DNA of 56,666 nt from CAZNPU01 sp964575335 (GTDB taxonomy: Bacteria > Planctomycetota > Phycisphaerae > Phycisphaerales > SM1A02). Below are positions 36,448 through 45,957 of this stretch, one piece after another; the stretch's first letter is position 1; the number at the start of each line of letters is the position of its first letter. The stretch spans positions 1 through 56,666 of the forward strand of contig CAZNPU010000023.1 of assembly GCA_964575335.1 (NCBI GenBank), in the 5' to 3' direction. Under the pieces are notes generated by a model. The model was not told the origin of the DNA. It did no database searches and saw nothing but the letters and a program-made list of their open reading frames with translations. Both the position numbers and the translations under genes were made by a program.

Positions 36448-36858
36448 ATGGCTATTCACGAAGATATCCTCGCATACAACGCTGCCCAGTCAGCAAGCGA
36501 CAAGCGCATCTGCAACGCTCTTGCCAAAGCCATCGATCAGCACCTTGCAGCAGCAGGCGCTGAGAACAAGATCTGGCATCGGCATCCGGTATGGTTTATC
36601 GACGGCAATCCGATTGTCGGATACAGCAAGCTCAAAGACTGCATTCGCCTGCTGTTCTGGAGCGGCCAATCGTTCGATGAGCCTGCTCTGAAACCTGAAG
36701 GCAATTTCAAAGCTGCAGAAGCGCGGTACACCTCTGCTGATCAGATCGACGCAGCTCCCGGCAGTGATCTCGCACGCTGGCTTGAAAAGTCAATTGCCAT
36801 CCAGTGGGACTACAAAAACCTCGTGAAGCGCAAGGGCAAACTCGAGCGACTGAAGTAG
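36448..36858 (+). CDS. DUF1801 domain protein
   Basis: A 136-residue soluble protein of the DUF1801 (YdhG-like) family: IWHRHPVWFIDGNPIVGY, IRLLFWSGQSFDEPAL and the C-terminal WDYKNLVKRKGKLERL. The fold is a small alpha/beta domain of unknown function. A TACAAT box lies about 12 bases before the ATG, so the mRNA may be close to leaderless. It is convergent with the FMN-reductase gene. Confidence 0.83.
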   Translation: MAIHEDILAYNAAQSASDKRICNALAKAIDQHLAAAGAENKIWHRHPVWFIDGNPIVGYSKLKDCIRLLFWSGQSFDEPALKPEGNFKAAEARYTSADQIDAAPGSDLARWLEKSIAIQWDYKNLVKRKGKLERLK

Positions 36859-36958
36859 TACGAATGGCGCACTCAGCAGCGACCTGCATTCGTAAGTCTT
36901 TGCAGGTGATCATCACTTCAGTGACGACGGCGCAAGCTCCGCAACACACTGCAGGCGA

Positions 36959-37519
36959 TCACTTCTTCCGCAGCGTTTGCATCGCGCCGCTCCATGCGAT
37001 GAGCTGATCGAGCATCTGATTGAGCGATTTCTCGTGAAACGCTCTGGGCTTGAACGTGGTGTAGTTCTCAAAGTCATCGCGCAGCGAGAGCATGACCTGG
37101 CTGCGCACGGTGGCGATCTGCAACTCCGCCATCACCAGCCGCAGATGTTCGACCGCGCGCACGCCGCCTGCGCTGCCGTAGCCGACGAACCCTGCCGCCT
37201 TGTTGTTCCATTCCGCGTAGAGGAAATCAATTGCGTTCTTCAGCGCGCCGGAGATGCCGTGGTTGTATTCGGGCGTCACGAAAACATAACCATCGAAGGC
37301 ATCGATCTTGGCTGCCCAGCGTTTGGTATGCTCTTTGGAATACTTGCCCTGCGATGGCGCGATCGGCTCATCCAGCAGCGGCAGGTTGAAATCCGCAATA
37401 TCCAGCAGTTCGAACGCTGCATCACTGCGCTTCTGCACAAGCTCGTAAACCCACCGCGCAACGCCCTCGCCGACGCGGTTGGGACGCGTGCTGCCGATGA
37501 TAATGGCCAAGTTGATCAT
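36959..37519 (-). CDS. NADPH-dependent FMN reductase family protein
   Basis: A 186-residue flavodoxin-like protein: IIIGSTRPNRVGEGVARWV (FMN phosphate loop), DIADFNLPLLDEP, and VTPEYNHGISGALKNAIDFL, the NADPH-dependent FMN/quinone reductase signature. It reduces FMN or quinones with NAD(P)H in the cytosol and may serve detoxification. Stand-alone gene, start ATG 37519. Upstream lies the decayed surface-protein gene on the other strand. Confidence 0.94.
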   Translation of the reverse strand: MINLAIIIGSTRPNRVGEGVARWVYELVQKRSDAAFELLDIADFNLPLLDEPIAPSQGKYSKEHTKRWAAKIDAFDGYVFVTPEYNHGISGALKNAIDFLYAEWNNKAAGFVGYGSAGGVRAVEHLRLVMAELQIATVRSQVMLSLRDDFENYTTFKPRAFHEKSLNQMLDQLIAWSGAMQTLRKK

Positions 37520-37614
37520 GACGGCATGCTAGGCGGCGTTCAGCACCGGCGCCTGCTGAACTCCATCGGTACAGTTCCCAATATTTATGGCCTGCTGCAG
37601 CCCATGCTCGCGGC

Positions 37615-38112
37615 ATGGATGAGATGCCGATTTGCTCTTCCGCTCCTCTCAACTGCGCGGATGTGCTGACAAGTGATGGGCAACATCGAGGATGCGGGCC
37701 AGGCTTACTCAATGTAAGTATCGGCGCGTACGAGGTGCAATGCTCGCCTCCTTCAGTAACGACGCAGCCTGTTGACGCGACCGCTCACACCGGAGATCCT
37801 GTCATGCTCAACGTCGAGATTCCAGGCGCCGCCTTCCTGACGTTTCGTTGGCGCAAGAACGGCATTGAACTTGTCGACACCGAAACTGTCTAGGGCACGA
37901 ACACGCAACGACTGCTGATTTATCCCGCCTCAGCAGCAGACGCTGCTGATTATGACGTCGTCATCTCCAATGCGTGCGGCGCAAGTACTGTGAGCCTGAC
38001 CGCAACGCTCACCGTGCTGGGAGCCTGCCCTGCAGACATTACTTCCGATGAGCAGGTCAACGTCAACGATCTCCTGCAGGTGATCGCAAGCTGGGGAGCG
38101 TGCCCGCAATGA
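37615..38112 (+). pseudogene. Remnant of a large surface protein (Ig-like plus dockerin-like tail)
   Basis: The frame lacks a signal peptide and is broken by one TAG (37891-37893) after DTETV. Before it are a loop ending NVSIGAYEVQC (typical end of a right-handed beta-helix or choice-of-anchor protein) and an Ig-like unit with FRWRKNGIELVD. After it the same frame continues with LLIYPASAADAADYDVVISN (Ig strand), a linker and CPADITSDEQVNVNDLLQ, then WGACPQ, a dockerin-like C-terminal tail typical of Phycisphaerae secreted proteins. Such tails are thought to help anchor or sort surface proteins. The missing 5' part and the internal stop show decay. The TAG could also be a single sequencing error, but the lack of a start region argues otherwise. 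Confidence 0.75.
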
Positions 38113-38195
38113 ATGAGAATGAATGATCGCACAGCAAGGCGTGGCGCATCCGGAACTGCCTAGCGTTTGAAGACAGCGCGATCAAAGACGTGAGC

Positions 38196-38222
38196 AAGGC
38201 TTGCGGCGTTTCCGCAAGCCTT
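38196..38222 (-). terminator. Hairpin after tRNA-Ala
   Basis: AAGGCTTGCGG (38196-38206) and CCGCAAGCCTT (38212-38222) form a perfect 11-bp stem with a 5-base loop, 20 bases past the 3' end of the tRNA. The U-tail is poor, so it may need help to terminate. Confidence 0.6.
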
Positions 38223-38241
38223 GGTGAGGTGGGGTACGAAA

Positions 38242-38314
38242 TGGAGCGTACCGGGGTCGAACCGGTAACCTCCGCCTTGCAAAGGCGGCGCTCTCCCAAT
38301 TGAGCTAACGCCCC
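38242..38314 (-). tRNA. tRNA-Ala (anticodon UGC)
   Basis: The cloverleaf is complete: acceptor GGGGCGT with ACGCTCC, including the G3-U70 wobble that marks alanine; a D-arm (AGCTCAATTGGGAGAGC), an anticodon stem CCGCC/GGCGG with loop TTTGCAA (anticodon at 38279-38281), and a T-arm with GGTTCGACCCC. Discriminator base A; CCA is not encoded. It starts 13 bases after the stop of the SH3 protein gene on the same strand. Confidence 0.97.
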
Positions 38315-38327
38315 GACGAACTCGTTC

Positions 38328-39905
38328 TCAGCGCCCGCCATCTGCGGCTGGGCGTTGAGGTCCATCAGTATAGGCCGTTTGCGGGCCTTGTGGCTGTGCC
38401 GTCAGCACATCAATCCGCTGCGGTGTAATGACGTTCAGCCGCAGCACTTCATCATACCGTCGCGGGCCCACAATCCCAACAACCAGGTCAATATGCCTGA
38501 TCACTTCGCCAGCCTCGTCGGGCTGAATGTAGGCGATGGTGCGGCCGGTTCCCAAATCCTGCAGCCGCAGCAAGCGAGGCAGATTCTGGCCGTCGTAGAT
38601 GGTCGAGGCGATGATGCGGCCGACCGCGGTGTACTCCGCGCTGCGGACAAGCGCTTCACGAGCAGCGATCGTTTCCTCTTCAGACACCTTCAGGCGGGCC
38701 CGCAGATCTTTGAGCTTGGCCCGTTTTTCCTGCGCATCAAGGAGAATCTGCAGTTGCTCAGCCCGTCCATTGGCAGTACGGACAACGTGCGGCTTGTCGG
38801 CGCTGCGGCGGGCCAGATCGAGATACATCTCGCGCAACGGAATAATCTCCGCATCATCCAGCGGCTGCTTGCGCAGACGACCCCACGCGCTTTCAAGATC
38901 ATCAAGCGACGGCAGGCTCTTGGCCTTTTCCGCACCGTCAGTTTTCTTGGCCTCCAAATCGGCCGAAACAGTGTTCAGGTCAGCCCCTTGATTGGCTTTG
39001 ATCCTGATGTCGACCACCTCCCCTTCCCCATCGTCCGTATCCGCGTCTTCATCAGCGGCAACAGCAGCGCCGGCGTTGCCTGCTGCAGGCGGAGCGGCGA
39101 TGACAGGCTGCTGCGATGACGCGCCGGGCGTAACTGGCGCAGCAGGCGCAGTCTGGCTGGTTGAGGGCGATGATGACGCAGCCGGCTGGCTCGGAGGGGT
39201 TGCCGTGGCTGGCGTTGTTGTTGTCGTTGCCGTTGGCATGGCGGTTGACGCCGGCTTGCGTGTGGGCGCCGAAGCAGGCTTCTGCGCTGCTTCATCAGAC
39301 GCAGCTTCCTTGAGCAACTGATTCCACCGCTCCACCTGCGCAGGAGTTGCCCGCTGCAGATACGCCACGCTGATCCAGCCCTGGGCGGTTTCAGGCAACG
39401 CCACCTTGTGAATCAGCTGGTCGTCGATTTCGATCGTTTCCAGCACGCGAACTGACTCGTTGGGTTGCAGCTTGACGATGGATTTCCAGCTTTCCTTGGG
39501 ACTGAAGTGAGCTTCAAGGTTGGCTGCGACGATGTCCAGCCGCCCCAGTGCGGTGCCGGTCTTGCCGTCAGGCGCAAGGCGAAAGCGACTGGTGTCGCTC
39601 TTGGGGTGTTTGATAAAGCCAACGCTGTCCTGAAAGACCGGGCCGATCGTCGCCACCCGCGCCCACTCAGCGCGAACGCCCACCACGTGCACCAGATCAT
39701 TCGCATTGACTTTCGTGAACGGGTAGTACGATTCGCCCGCGCCGGAGCGTACGTACACATCGTTGCCGGTCACCACAGCGATGTAGCTGTCAGCCTCAGA
39801 CGGTTGCGCAGTTGCAGATCGCTCAGCAGCAAGCAGCAGCGCAGCAACCGCCCCCAGAAAGCAACCAGCCTTCAGAACGCGAAGACGACGAATGTTCATG
39901 GCCAT
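38328..39905 (-). CDS. Exported SH3-domain protein with a disordered linker
   Basis: ATG 39905 has AGGAGG six bases upstream. A signal peptide ends near residue 34 (ATAQPSEA). Residues about 38-90 form a bacterial SH3 (SH3b) domain (VVTGNDVYVRSGAGESYYPF), followed by a second beta-rich unit to about 185 (RVLETIEIDDQLIHKVAL, then GWISVAYLQRA). Residues about 210-285 are a Pro/Ala/Ser/Thr-rich disordered linker. The C-terminal part (about 310-525) has a coiled-coil (RAEQLQILLDAQEKRAKLKD) and a beta domain (AVGRIIASTIYDGQNLPRLL). Bacterial SH3 domains usually bind peptidoglycan, so a cell-wall or periplasmic role is likely; no enzyme domain is seen. Confidence 0.82.
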   Translation of the reverse strand: MAMNIRRLRVLKAGCFLGAVAALLLAAERSATAQPSEADSYIAVVTGNDVYVRSGAGESYYPFTKVNANDLVHVVGVRAEWARVATIGPVFQDSVGFIKHPKSDTSRFRLAPDGKTGTALGRLDIVAANLEAHFSPKESWKSIVKLQPNESVRVLETIEIDDQLIHKVALPETAQGWISVAYLQRATPAQVERWNQLLKEAASDEAAQKPASAPTRKPASTAMPTATTTTTPATATPPSQPAASSSPSTSQTAPAAPVTPGASSQQPVIAAPPAAGNAGAAVAADEDADTDDGEGEVVDIRIKANQGADLNTVSADLEAKKTDGAEKAKSLPSLDDLESAWGRLRKQPLDDAEIIPLREMYLDLARRSADKPHVVRTANGRAEQLQILLDAQEKRAKLKDLRARLKVSEEETIAAREALVRSAEYTAVGRIIASTIYDGQNLPRLLRLQDLGTGRTIAYIQPDEAGEVIRHIDLVVGIVGPRRYDEVLRLNVITPQRIDVLTAQPQGPQTAYTDGPQRPAADGGR

Positions 39906-40336
39906 GATCAACCTCCTGATCCGCAATCCAGCAACATCCAAAAACGTGGCGTATCGAGTCACTTCGGACGTTTCACCGGGATTGCCGAAGATTTCCCCTG
40001 ATTTCGGCGAGCGAGCCTATCCGGTTCTGCCCGGTTGGGCAAATGATTTCAGCCCAAGTTATGCCAACTGAATCAGTTTGATTTTCCTCAACTCGACTTC
40101 TCCAGCATTCCAAGCCATGTGCTCGCCCATCTGACCCTGCAAACCGGGCACGCCAAACCCGAACGTGCAGACCGAGCCGACGGTAAAACGGGCCTGTGGA
40201 ACCGTCTGACAACCTCCATTGAGCCAGCCGCGCTCTCTGTGATTGTCACATATTTAACTGCCCCGCGCTCTTGATCCCTTCTCCTGATGGTCTGCTGCGT
40301 GATTCCTAGCAGTTTGATTGGCCAACAACCCGCCTG
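39906..40336. other. Divergent intergenic region with a short inverted repeat
   Basis: Promoters for the SH3 gene and the TolC-like gene must lie here. AACTGA-A-TCAGTT (40066-40078) is a perfect inverted repeat with one central base, a possible operator. No gene supported. Confidence 0.45.
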
Positions 40337-42247
40337 ATGCTACTGTTTTGCCCCATGCAAGGTCGCGATACCAATCAGAACACGAAAGACACCGAATCAG
40401 CGAAGGTCGGCGCTCGACATTTTCATGTTGGGCGCCATCTGACCACTGGCCGAGCGTGCCTGTCCGTCCTAGCTTTTTCAGTGCTTGTCAGCGGCGGTTG
40501 TCAGTCGCCGCTCTGGACTGGCCCGGCGATTACTCCGCTGCAGCAAACCGTTGAGCAGGCCATCGCTCAGGAACTTCGCTCACTTGCGCCGCCGGATGAT
40601 CCGGAAGCTGCGGATCTTGACCGGGTTACGATGCGGCCGGGAAGCCCCGTGCTGGAGCAGCTGGCCCCGCGTCTGGAGGAACTGGAAGCGATCGGACCGC
40701 TTGGGCGAGGCTCGCAGCCGCGCCTGAATCTGGGGCCCGATCTGACCGGTCGCGAACAGGACCGCGTCGGCATTACGCTGCAGGACGCCATCAACGCTGC
40801 GGTGAACCGCAACCTTGGGATTCGCGCTTCGCGGCTCCAGCCCGCCATTTCCGCAGCGGATGTCATCATCGCAGAGGCGGTGTTCGACACGGCATTGTTC
40901 GCCAATTTTGATTTCCAGAAAATCGACGAGCCGCAGCGCGTGCCGGTGATCAACAACATTCCGCTCGGCACGCCCTTTTCCGCAAGCAAATCCTACCGGT
41001 TTGAAACCGGACTGCGACGCCGGCTTCCCACCGGCACCGATGTCTTCGTCTCCACCGATCTCACGCGCTTCCACAACCGCGCGCCGGGCATCACGTTCAT
41101 GCCCGATCCGGCATACACCAGCACCGTGCGGCTGGGGGTGACGCAGTCGCTTCTGCGCGGCTTCGGAGCCGACGTCAATACCGCGGACATTCGCATTTCG
41201 CGCAACGAAGCGGAGCGTTCGCTTCAGCAGTTGCGCGCCGATTTATTGCAGATCATCGCTGACACCGAATTCGCATACTGGGATCTGGTCTTCGCCTGGA
41301 GCGATCTTGCAGTCGCTGAATGGCTGCTTGAAGTCGGTCAGGGCGTGCGTGACGTCCTGCAGCAGCGTCTGGAATTCGATGTGACGATGGCGGAATATTC
41401 CGACGCAGTGGCGCGTGTCGAACAACGCCGCGCAGATGTCATCCGCGCGCAGCGTCAGGTTCGGGCAGCATCGGATCGCCTGAAGCTGCTCATCAACGAT
41501 CCGCTGGTCAGCGTGGCGTCTGAAGCCACGCTGTATCCGCTCGATCAGCCGGCCGACACGCCTGTGACCTACAACCTCCGCGAAGCGATGCTGACAGCGA
41601 TCGATCATCGGCCGGAAGTCGAGCAGGCGGCGCTGACGATCGACAACGCCTCGATTCTGCAGCGTGTGGCGGCAAACAATCGGCTGCCGATTCTGGACGT
41701 TTCCGCACAGATGGCGTTCGTCGGATTGGATGATTCAGTCGGCGATGCCTATCGCGAAACGGCCCGCCGTGATTTCATCGACTATCTCGTGAGCCTTGCG
41801 TTTGAGTATCCCTTGGGCAATCGCGCAGCCGACGCAGCGTATCGCCAGACCCGCCTGCAACGATCCGCCGCCGTGCTCAATTACCGCCGAACGGTGCAGA
41901 ACGTCATTCAGGAAGTCAAGACCGCGCTGCGCGATCTGGTCGCCAACTACGATCTCATTCTGGCCACCCGCGCATTTCGCGTCGCGCAGGCTGAGAACCT
42001 GCGTACGTTGCTGGTGGAAGAAGAAATGCTCGTCGGATTGACGCCGGAGTTTCTCAATCTGAAGTTCCAGCGGCAGGAAACGCTTGCCCAGGCCAAGCGA
42101 CAGGAAGTGCAGGCGCTGGTGAATTTCGGCCAGTCGCTCGCTGCGCTGTATCGGGCCATGGGCACCGGCATCCGCATGTGGAATATTGAGATCGAAATCG
42201 TGGACGATCCCGATCTGGTGGACCCGCTGAATGGCACGGGTCAGTAA
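40337..42247 (+). CDS. TolC-family outer-membrane efflux lipoprotein
   Basis: A 636-residue protein (start uncertain, 40337 or 40355). A hydrophobic stretch AFSVLVSGGC provides a probable lipobox. Residues about 150-610 contain two TolC-type repeats of long coiled-coil helices with the pattern VGITLQDAINAAVNRNLGI, RNEAERSLQQLRADLLQIIADTE and AQAKRQEVQALVNFGQSLAALYRAMG. TolC proteins form the outer-membrane channel of efflux pumps and type I secretion. Its partner pump and membrane-fusion genes are not in the window. It overlaps the Sua5 gene start by 17 bases, so they are translationally coupled. Confidence 0.9.
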   Translation: MLLFCPMQGRDTNQNTKDTESAKVGARHFHVGRHLTTGRACLSVLAFSVLVSGGCQSPLWTGPAITPLQQTVEQAIAQELRSLAPPDDPEAADLDRVTMRPGSPVLEQLAPRLEELEAIGPLGRGSQPRLNLGPDLTGREQDRVGITLQDAINAAVNRNLGIRASRLQPAISAADVIIAEAVFDTALFANFDFQKIDEPQRVPVINNIPLGTPFSASKSYRFETGLRRRLPTGTDVFVSTDLTRFHNRAPGITFMPDPAYTSTVRLGVTQSLLRGFGADVNTADIRISRNEAERSLQQLRADLLQIIADTEFAYWDLVFAWSDLAVAEWLLEVGQGVRDVLQQRLEFDVTMAEYSDAVARVEQRRADVIRAQRQVRAASDRLKLLINDPLVSVASEATLYPLDQPADTPVTYNLREAMLTAIDHRPEVEQAALTIDNASILQRVAANNRLPILDVSAQMAFVGLDDSVGDAYRETARRDFIDYLVSLAFEYPLGNRAADAAYRQTRLQRSAAVLNYRRTVQNVIQEVKTALRDLVANYDLILATRAFRVAQAENLRTLLVEEEMLVGLTPEFLNLKFQRQETLAQAKRQEVQALVNFGQSLAALYRAMGTGIRMWNIEIEIVDDPDLVDPLNGTGQ

Positions 42248-43211
42248 ACCATCCGCTGAACTTATCCGTGAAGCGGCGCAGCACCTGCGTAACGGACGCG
42301 TTGTTGCGTTTCCTACCGAGACCGTTTACGGCCTGGGCGCTGACACCTTCAACCCTGAAGCACTTCGACGTGTTTATGAACTCAAAGGCCGGCCGCTGGA
42401 TAATCCATTGATCGCCCACGTGCTTGATGTGCCTCAGGCAAAGCGTGTTGCAGCAGGCTGGAACGATCGCTGTGATCTGCTGGCACAGCGATTCTGGCCC
42501 GGCCCGCTGACCCTGGTCGTCACCAAAGCCAGCGATGTGCCCGATGAAGCGACTGCGGGATTGCCCACCATTGCAGTGCGTTCGCCGTCGCACGCTGTTG
42601 CGCGGGAACTGCTCAAGGCGTTCGGTTCGCCGATTTCTGCGCCGTCAGCGAATCGGTCCGGCCACGTCTCACCGACAAACACGCAGCATGTGGCGGATGA
42701 TTTTGCAGATGCTGCGGATCTCCTGATTATCGATGGCGGGCCATGTGACATTGGAATTGAATCGACGGTGCTGGATGTCACCAGCGCTATGCCGCGCGTG
42801 CTTCGACCAGGCAGCATAACCGCAGAGCAGTTGCGCGCTGTGCTCGGCGAAGTCGCATCGCAGACGATCACGCAACAATCCGCAAGCCCCGGCACAGCAA
42901 CCCTGCACTATGCGCCGCACACGCCGGCGCTATTGGTTTCGAGCGATGAGTTGTCAACGATTGTGGCCAAGGACGCGCCGCTGAGCGCTGTGATCTGTTT
43001 TGACGCATCGCATATCGCGCCGCCGCACCGCGCAATTCAAATGCCTGCTGATCCGGCAGCGTACGCAGCCAGATTGTATGAAGCGCTTCGTCAGGCCGAT
43101 GCGATAGGCGCCAAGCAGATCATCATTGAGAAGCCGCCTCACAGCTCGGAACTGTGGGCCGCAATTCACGATCGCCTCCGCCGCGCCACAGCGCAGCAAA
43201 AACGTCAGTGA
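42231..43211 (+). CDS. tsaC: L-threonylcarbamoyladenylate synthase (Sua5 type)
   Basis: A 326-residue protein with the YrdC/Sua5 core: RVVAFPTETVYGLGADTFNP, KGRPLDNPLIAHV, RFWPGPLTLV, PISAPSANRSGHVSPT, then the linker SPGTATLHYAPHTP and a C-terminal Sua5 domain (about 230-320). It makes threonylcarbamoyl-AMP from threonine, bicarbonate and ATP for the t6A37 modification of tRNAs. The C-terminal extension, as in Sua5 proteins, is present. The start overlaps the TolC-like gene stop by 17 bases. Confidence 0.94.
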   Translation: MARVSKPSAELIREAAQHLRNGRVVAFPTETVYGLGADTFNPEALRRVYELKGRPLDNPLIAHVLDVPQAKRVAAGWNDRCDLLAQRFWPGPLTLVVTKASDVPDEATAGLPTIAVRSPSHAVARELLKAFGSPISAPSANRSGHVSPTNTQHVADDFADAADLLIIDGGPCDIGIESTVLDVTSAMPRVLRPGSITAEQLRAVLGEVASQTITQQSASPGTATLHYAPHTPALLVSSDELSTIVAKDAPLSAVICFDASHIAPPHRAIQMPADPAAYAARLYEALRQADAIGAKQIIIEKPPHSSELWAAIHDRLRRATAQQKRQ

Positions 43212-43316
43212 CTGGCAACTGGCGGTGACATCACCTGCCCCGGCGTCCTGACAGGCAGCGGGTAAGGAAATGCTGCTGCGCTTACTTGCTGGGTTGAGCC
43301 TGAACTTCGCTTGGGC

Positions 43317-43622
43317 TTAGCGCGTCAGGGATTCGCCGCTGGCGTATTGCCAGGAGCTGTTGGCGCGAACATAAGCAACATAGCGGTGGAAAACCGCATG
43401 CCCCAGATTGTCGCCGGCGCCGAGAAAGAACACATCCGGCTGGTTTGATTCCGGCAAAACCGCAGGGCCGAATGCCGCCAGAGCGACCGGACTTTCAGAT
43501 GCGCCCGGCACAGCAGCGCCAGCAACCGCCTGGTGCGAGCGAGTGGCAGTGCATCCGGTGTTCAGCAGGCAAAGTCCGGCCAATCCAAGGCTCAGGGCTG
43601 TCAGGGCAGCATGCTTCATCAT
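43317..43622 (-). CDS. Small lipoprotein, unknown function
   Basis: ATG 43622 has GGAG seven bases upstream. A hydrophobic signal with LCLLNTGC near residue 24 suggests lipidation. The mature part (about 77 residues) is Ala/Val/Gly-rich and ends in a Tyr-containing segment (VFHRYVAYVRANSSWQY). No family recognised. It is divergent from the FhaC-type transporter gene across about 260 bases, so both may share regulation of envelope assembly; this is only positional. Confidence 0.6.
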   Translation of the reverse strand: MMKHAALTALSLGLAGLCLLNTGCTATRSHQAVAGAAVPGASESPVALAAFGPAVLPESNQPDVFFLGAGDNLGHAVFHRYVAYVRANSSWQYASGESLTR

Positions 43623-43884
43623 GACGATTCTCCGTTCAAGCGTCGCGGCATCGATGCACCGCACCAGAACTTCATCGGCTGTTCTCGGATGTAAGTGCAG
43701 TTCAATTGATTCAACGGCATCCATTTGATTTCCGGCCCTCATAACCTTGCTGCAATCATGCAATGCCTGCAGCTCCGAACGACCGATAAAGTCGCTGCAT
43801 GTATGAACTTGACAGTCTGGGCAATGTGGAGGACGCTTTTGCTCCCCCGATGCCCGCTCGGGTCTCGCAACGGAGGCAGGAACG

Positions 43885-45957
43885 ATGACATTTGACAAAC
43901 TGGGGCAGCGCCTTGGACTGGCGATGCTGATCGGAATTTCGCTCACATTTGGATCGCACGCCTATCCGCAGGATGTCGCTGACCCAGTCGCAGAAGCCAC
44001 CAACGACTCTGAAACCGCGCCTGATGCCCGCGGTTCCGGGGATTCCATCGAAGCTGCAACTGAAAACGGCGCCGGCAGCGATACCTTGGAACAGCAGCAG
44101 CAAGCAGCTTTGCCTCAGCCGGAAGATGGCCCTGCATATCCGGTTAGTGAGTTCATCGTTCGCTACGTGCGTGAAAACCCCGGCCATCCGCCTCTTGCGG
44201 ACATCATGCAACTTCGCGTGCCGCTGGGCCGGACCAGCCAGGGTTATGTCGCTCCGCGCCCGGGCGTACCGCTGGTGATTGTCTCGCTGGCCGACGCTGC
44301 CGGAACCGGAGATACAGGGGATTCCGGGGGCGCTGGCGAATCTCAGATTTTCTACGCCAGTGCGATTCAGCGCATACTGGAGGCGATTCGCGATTATCTG
44401 GTGCAGCAGAACCTGCTGGGTGTGTTTGTCGCGCCGGATCCTCTGGAAATCAGCGAGACCGGCGAGGACCTGCGTACGCTGACGCCCGCGGTGAATCCAC
44501 TCACCATCGTTATCACCACCGGCGTGGTGACGGAAATTCGGACGCTTGCCTCGGGCGAGCGCGTCAGCGAACGCGGCCCGATTTTGCCTGAAGAACGCAT
44601 CAACCATCCGCTGCACCGCCGCATCCTTGAGCGATCCCCCATCAAGCCGTACGAGCAGGATGATGCTGAACAAATCGACCTGCTTCGTCGCGACACGCTG
44701 GACCGCTACCTGTTCCACCTCAGCCGCCATCCCGGCCGACGGGTGGACGCCTCGGTGGCAGCAGCGCTCGAACCCGGCGGCGTGGCGCTGGACTATCAGG
44801 TAACCGAAAACCGGCCGCTGGTCATGTACGCGCAGATTTCCAACACCGGCACCAAGTCAACCGACTACTGGCGGCAGCGCTTCGGCTTCTTCCACAGCCA
44901 ACTGACCAACAACGACGACATCCTCAGCTTCGACTACATCACCTCCTGGTTTGATGAAACCAACGCGGTGCTGACGTCTTACGAAGCTCCATTTTCCAAC
45001 GATCGCATTCGCTGGCGCATCCACGGCAACTGGAGCGAGTTCACTGCGGATCAGGTGGGTTTCTTCGGCGATGAGTTCGAGGGCGAATCGTGGGCGGCAG
45101 GTGGCGAGATCATCGTCAACATCTATCAGCAGCGCGAACTGTTTATCGATCTGGTCGGCGGCGTACGCTTCACCAACATTGAAGTGGACAACCGGGCGTT
45201 TCTGATTCAGGGCGATGAAGATTTCATCATCCCCAGCATCTCGCTGCGGCTGGATCGAACCACCGAATGGTTTTCCACGCTCGGCAGCATCGGCCTGGAA
45301 TGGTGGCTGAGCAATGCATCGCAAAATGATCTGGCTGTGCTTGGACGCACCGCGCCGGATACCGATCCGATGGTGCTGCACGGCAGCTTGTCGCACTCGG
45401 TTTTCCTTGAGCCGCTCTTGAATCTGGAAGGCTGGGACGACCCCACCACGCCTGAAACCTCAACACTCGCGCACGAACTGTTTATGTCGCTGCGAGGCCA
45501 ATATGCCTTTGGCAATCGCCTGATTCCGCAGGCGACTCAGGTGGTGGGCGGCCTGTATTCGGTGCGCGGTTATCCGGAATCGGTCGTGGCGGGCGACAGC
45601 GCTCTTATCGGCACCCTGGAATACCGCTACCACGTCCCGCGGGCGTTCGCTCTGGAACCGGAGCCGCGTGAGTTGTTCGGTAAGCCGTTCCGTTTCGCTC
45701 CGCAGCATGTTTACGGACGTCCGGACTGGGATCTGATCCTCAAAACCTTCATCGATGTGGGCCGAACCTGGCAGAGCGATCGCCTTGCGTTTGAGACGGA
45801 CGAAACGCTGGTGGGCGTGGGTATAGGTGCGGAGCTGCTGTATCGGCGAAATCTGAATGTGAGACTGGATTGGGGATTCGCTTTGGATGAGGTGGAAGTG
45901 GCAAATGTGCACCGCGGATCCAACCGTTTGCATTTTGTCGCCACGATTCTGTTTTGA
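43885..45957 (+). CDS. FhaC/ShlB-type outer-membrane transporter of a two-partner secretion system
   Basis: ATG 43885 has GGAGG eight bases upstream. After a signal peptide (cut near HAYPQ) the 690-residue protein has a Pro/Ala/Glu-rich linker, a POTRA region (about 80-290) with VSEFIVRYVRENPGHPPLADI and the segment VAPDPLEISETGEDLR, and a C-terminal 16-strand-type beta-barrel that carries VGGLYSVRGYPESVVAG, matching the conserved VRGY/F plug motif of FhaC, and ends in LHFVATILF, a barrel-terminal Phe. It exports its partner from periplasm to surface. The next gene, 88 bases downstream, is the FhaB-type substrate: a complete two-partner pair. Confidence 0.93.
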   Translation: MTFDKLGQRLGLAMLIGISLTFGSHAYPQDVADPVAEATNDSETAPDARGSGDSIEAATENGAGSDTLEQQQQAALPQPEDGPAYPVSEFIVRYVRENPGHPPLADIMQLRVPLGRTSQGYVAPRPGVPLVIVSLADAAGTGDTGDSGGAGESQIFYASAIQRILEAIRDYLVQQNLLGVFVAPDPLEISETGEDLRTLTPAVNPLTIVITTGVVTEIRTLASGERVSERGPILPEERINHPLHRRILERSPIKPYEQDDAEQIDLLRRDTLDRYLFHLSRHPGRRVDASVAAALEPGGVALDYQVTENRPLVMYAQISNTGTKSTDYWRQRFGFFHSQLTNNDDILSFDYITSWFDETNAVLTSYEAPFSNDRIRWRIHGNWSEFTADQVGFFGDEFEGESWAAGGEIIVNIYQQRELFIDLVGGVRFTNIEVDNRAFLIQGDEDFIIPSISLRLDRTTEWFSTLGSIGLEWWLSNASQNDLAVLGRTAPDTDPMVLHGSLSHSVFLEPLLNLEGWDDPTTPETSTLAHELFMSLRGQYAFGNRLIPQATQVVGGLYSVRGYPESVVAGDSALIGTLEYRYHVPRAFALEPEPRELFGKPFRFAPQHVYGRPDWDLILKTFIDVGRTWQSDRLAFETDETLVGVGIGAELLYRRNLNVRLDWGFALDEVEVANVHRGSNRLHFVATILF

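Noticed and set aside
43225..43236. GGTGACATCACC as a terminator hairpin after Sua5
   Set aside because: The two-base loop is too small and no T-run follows.
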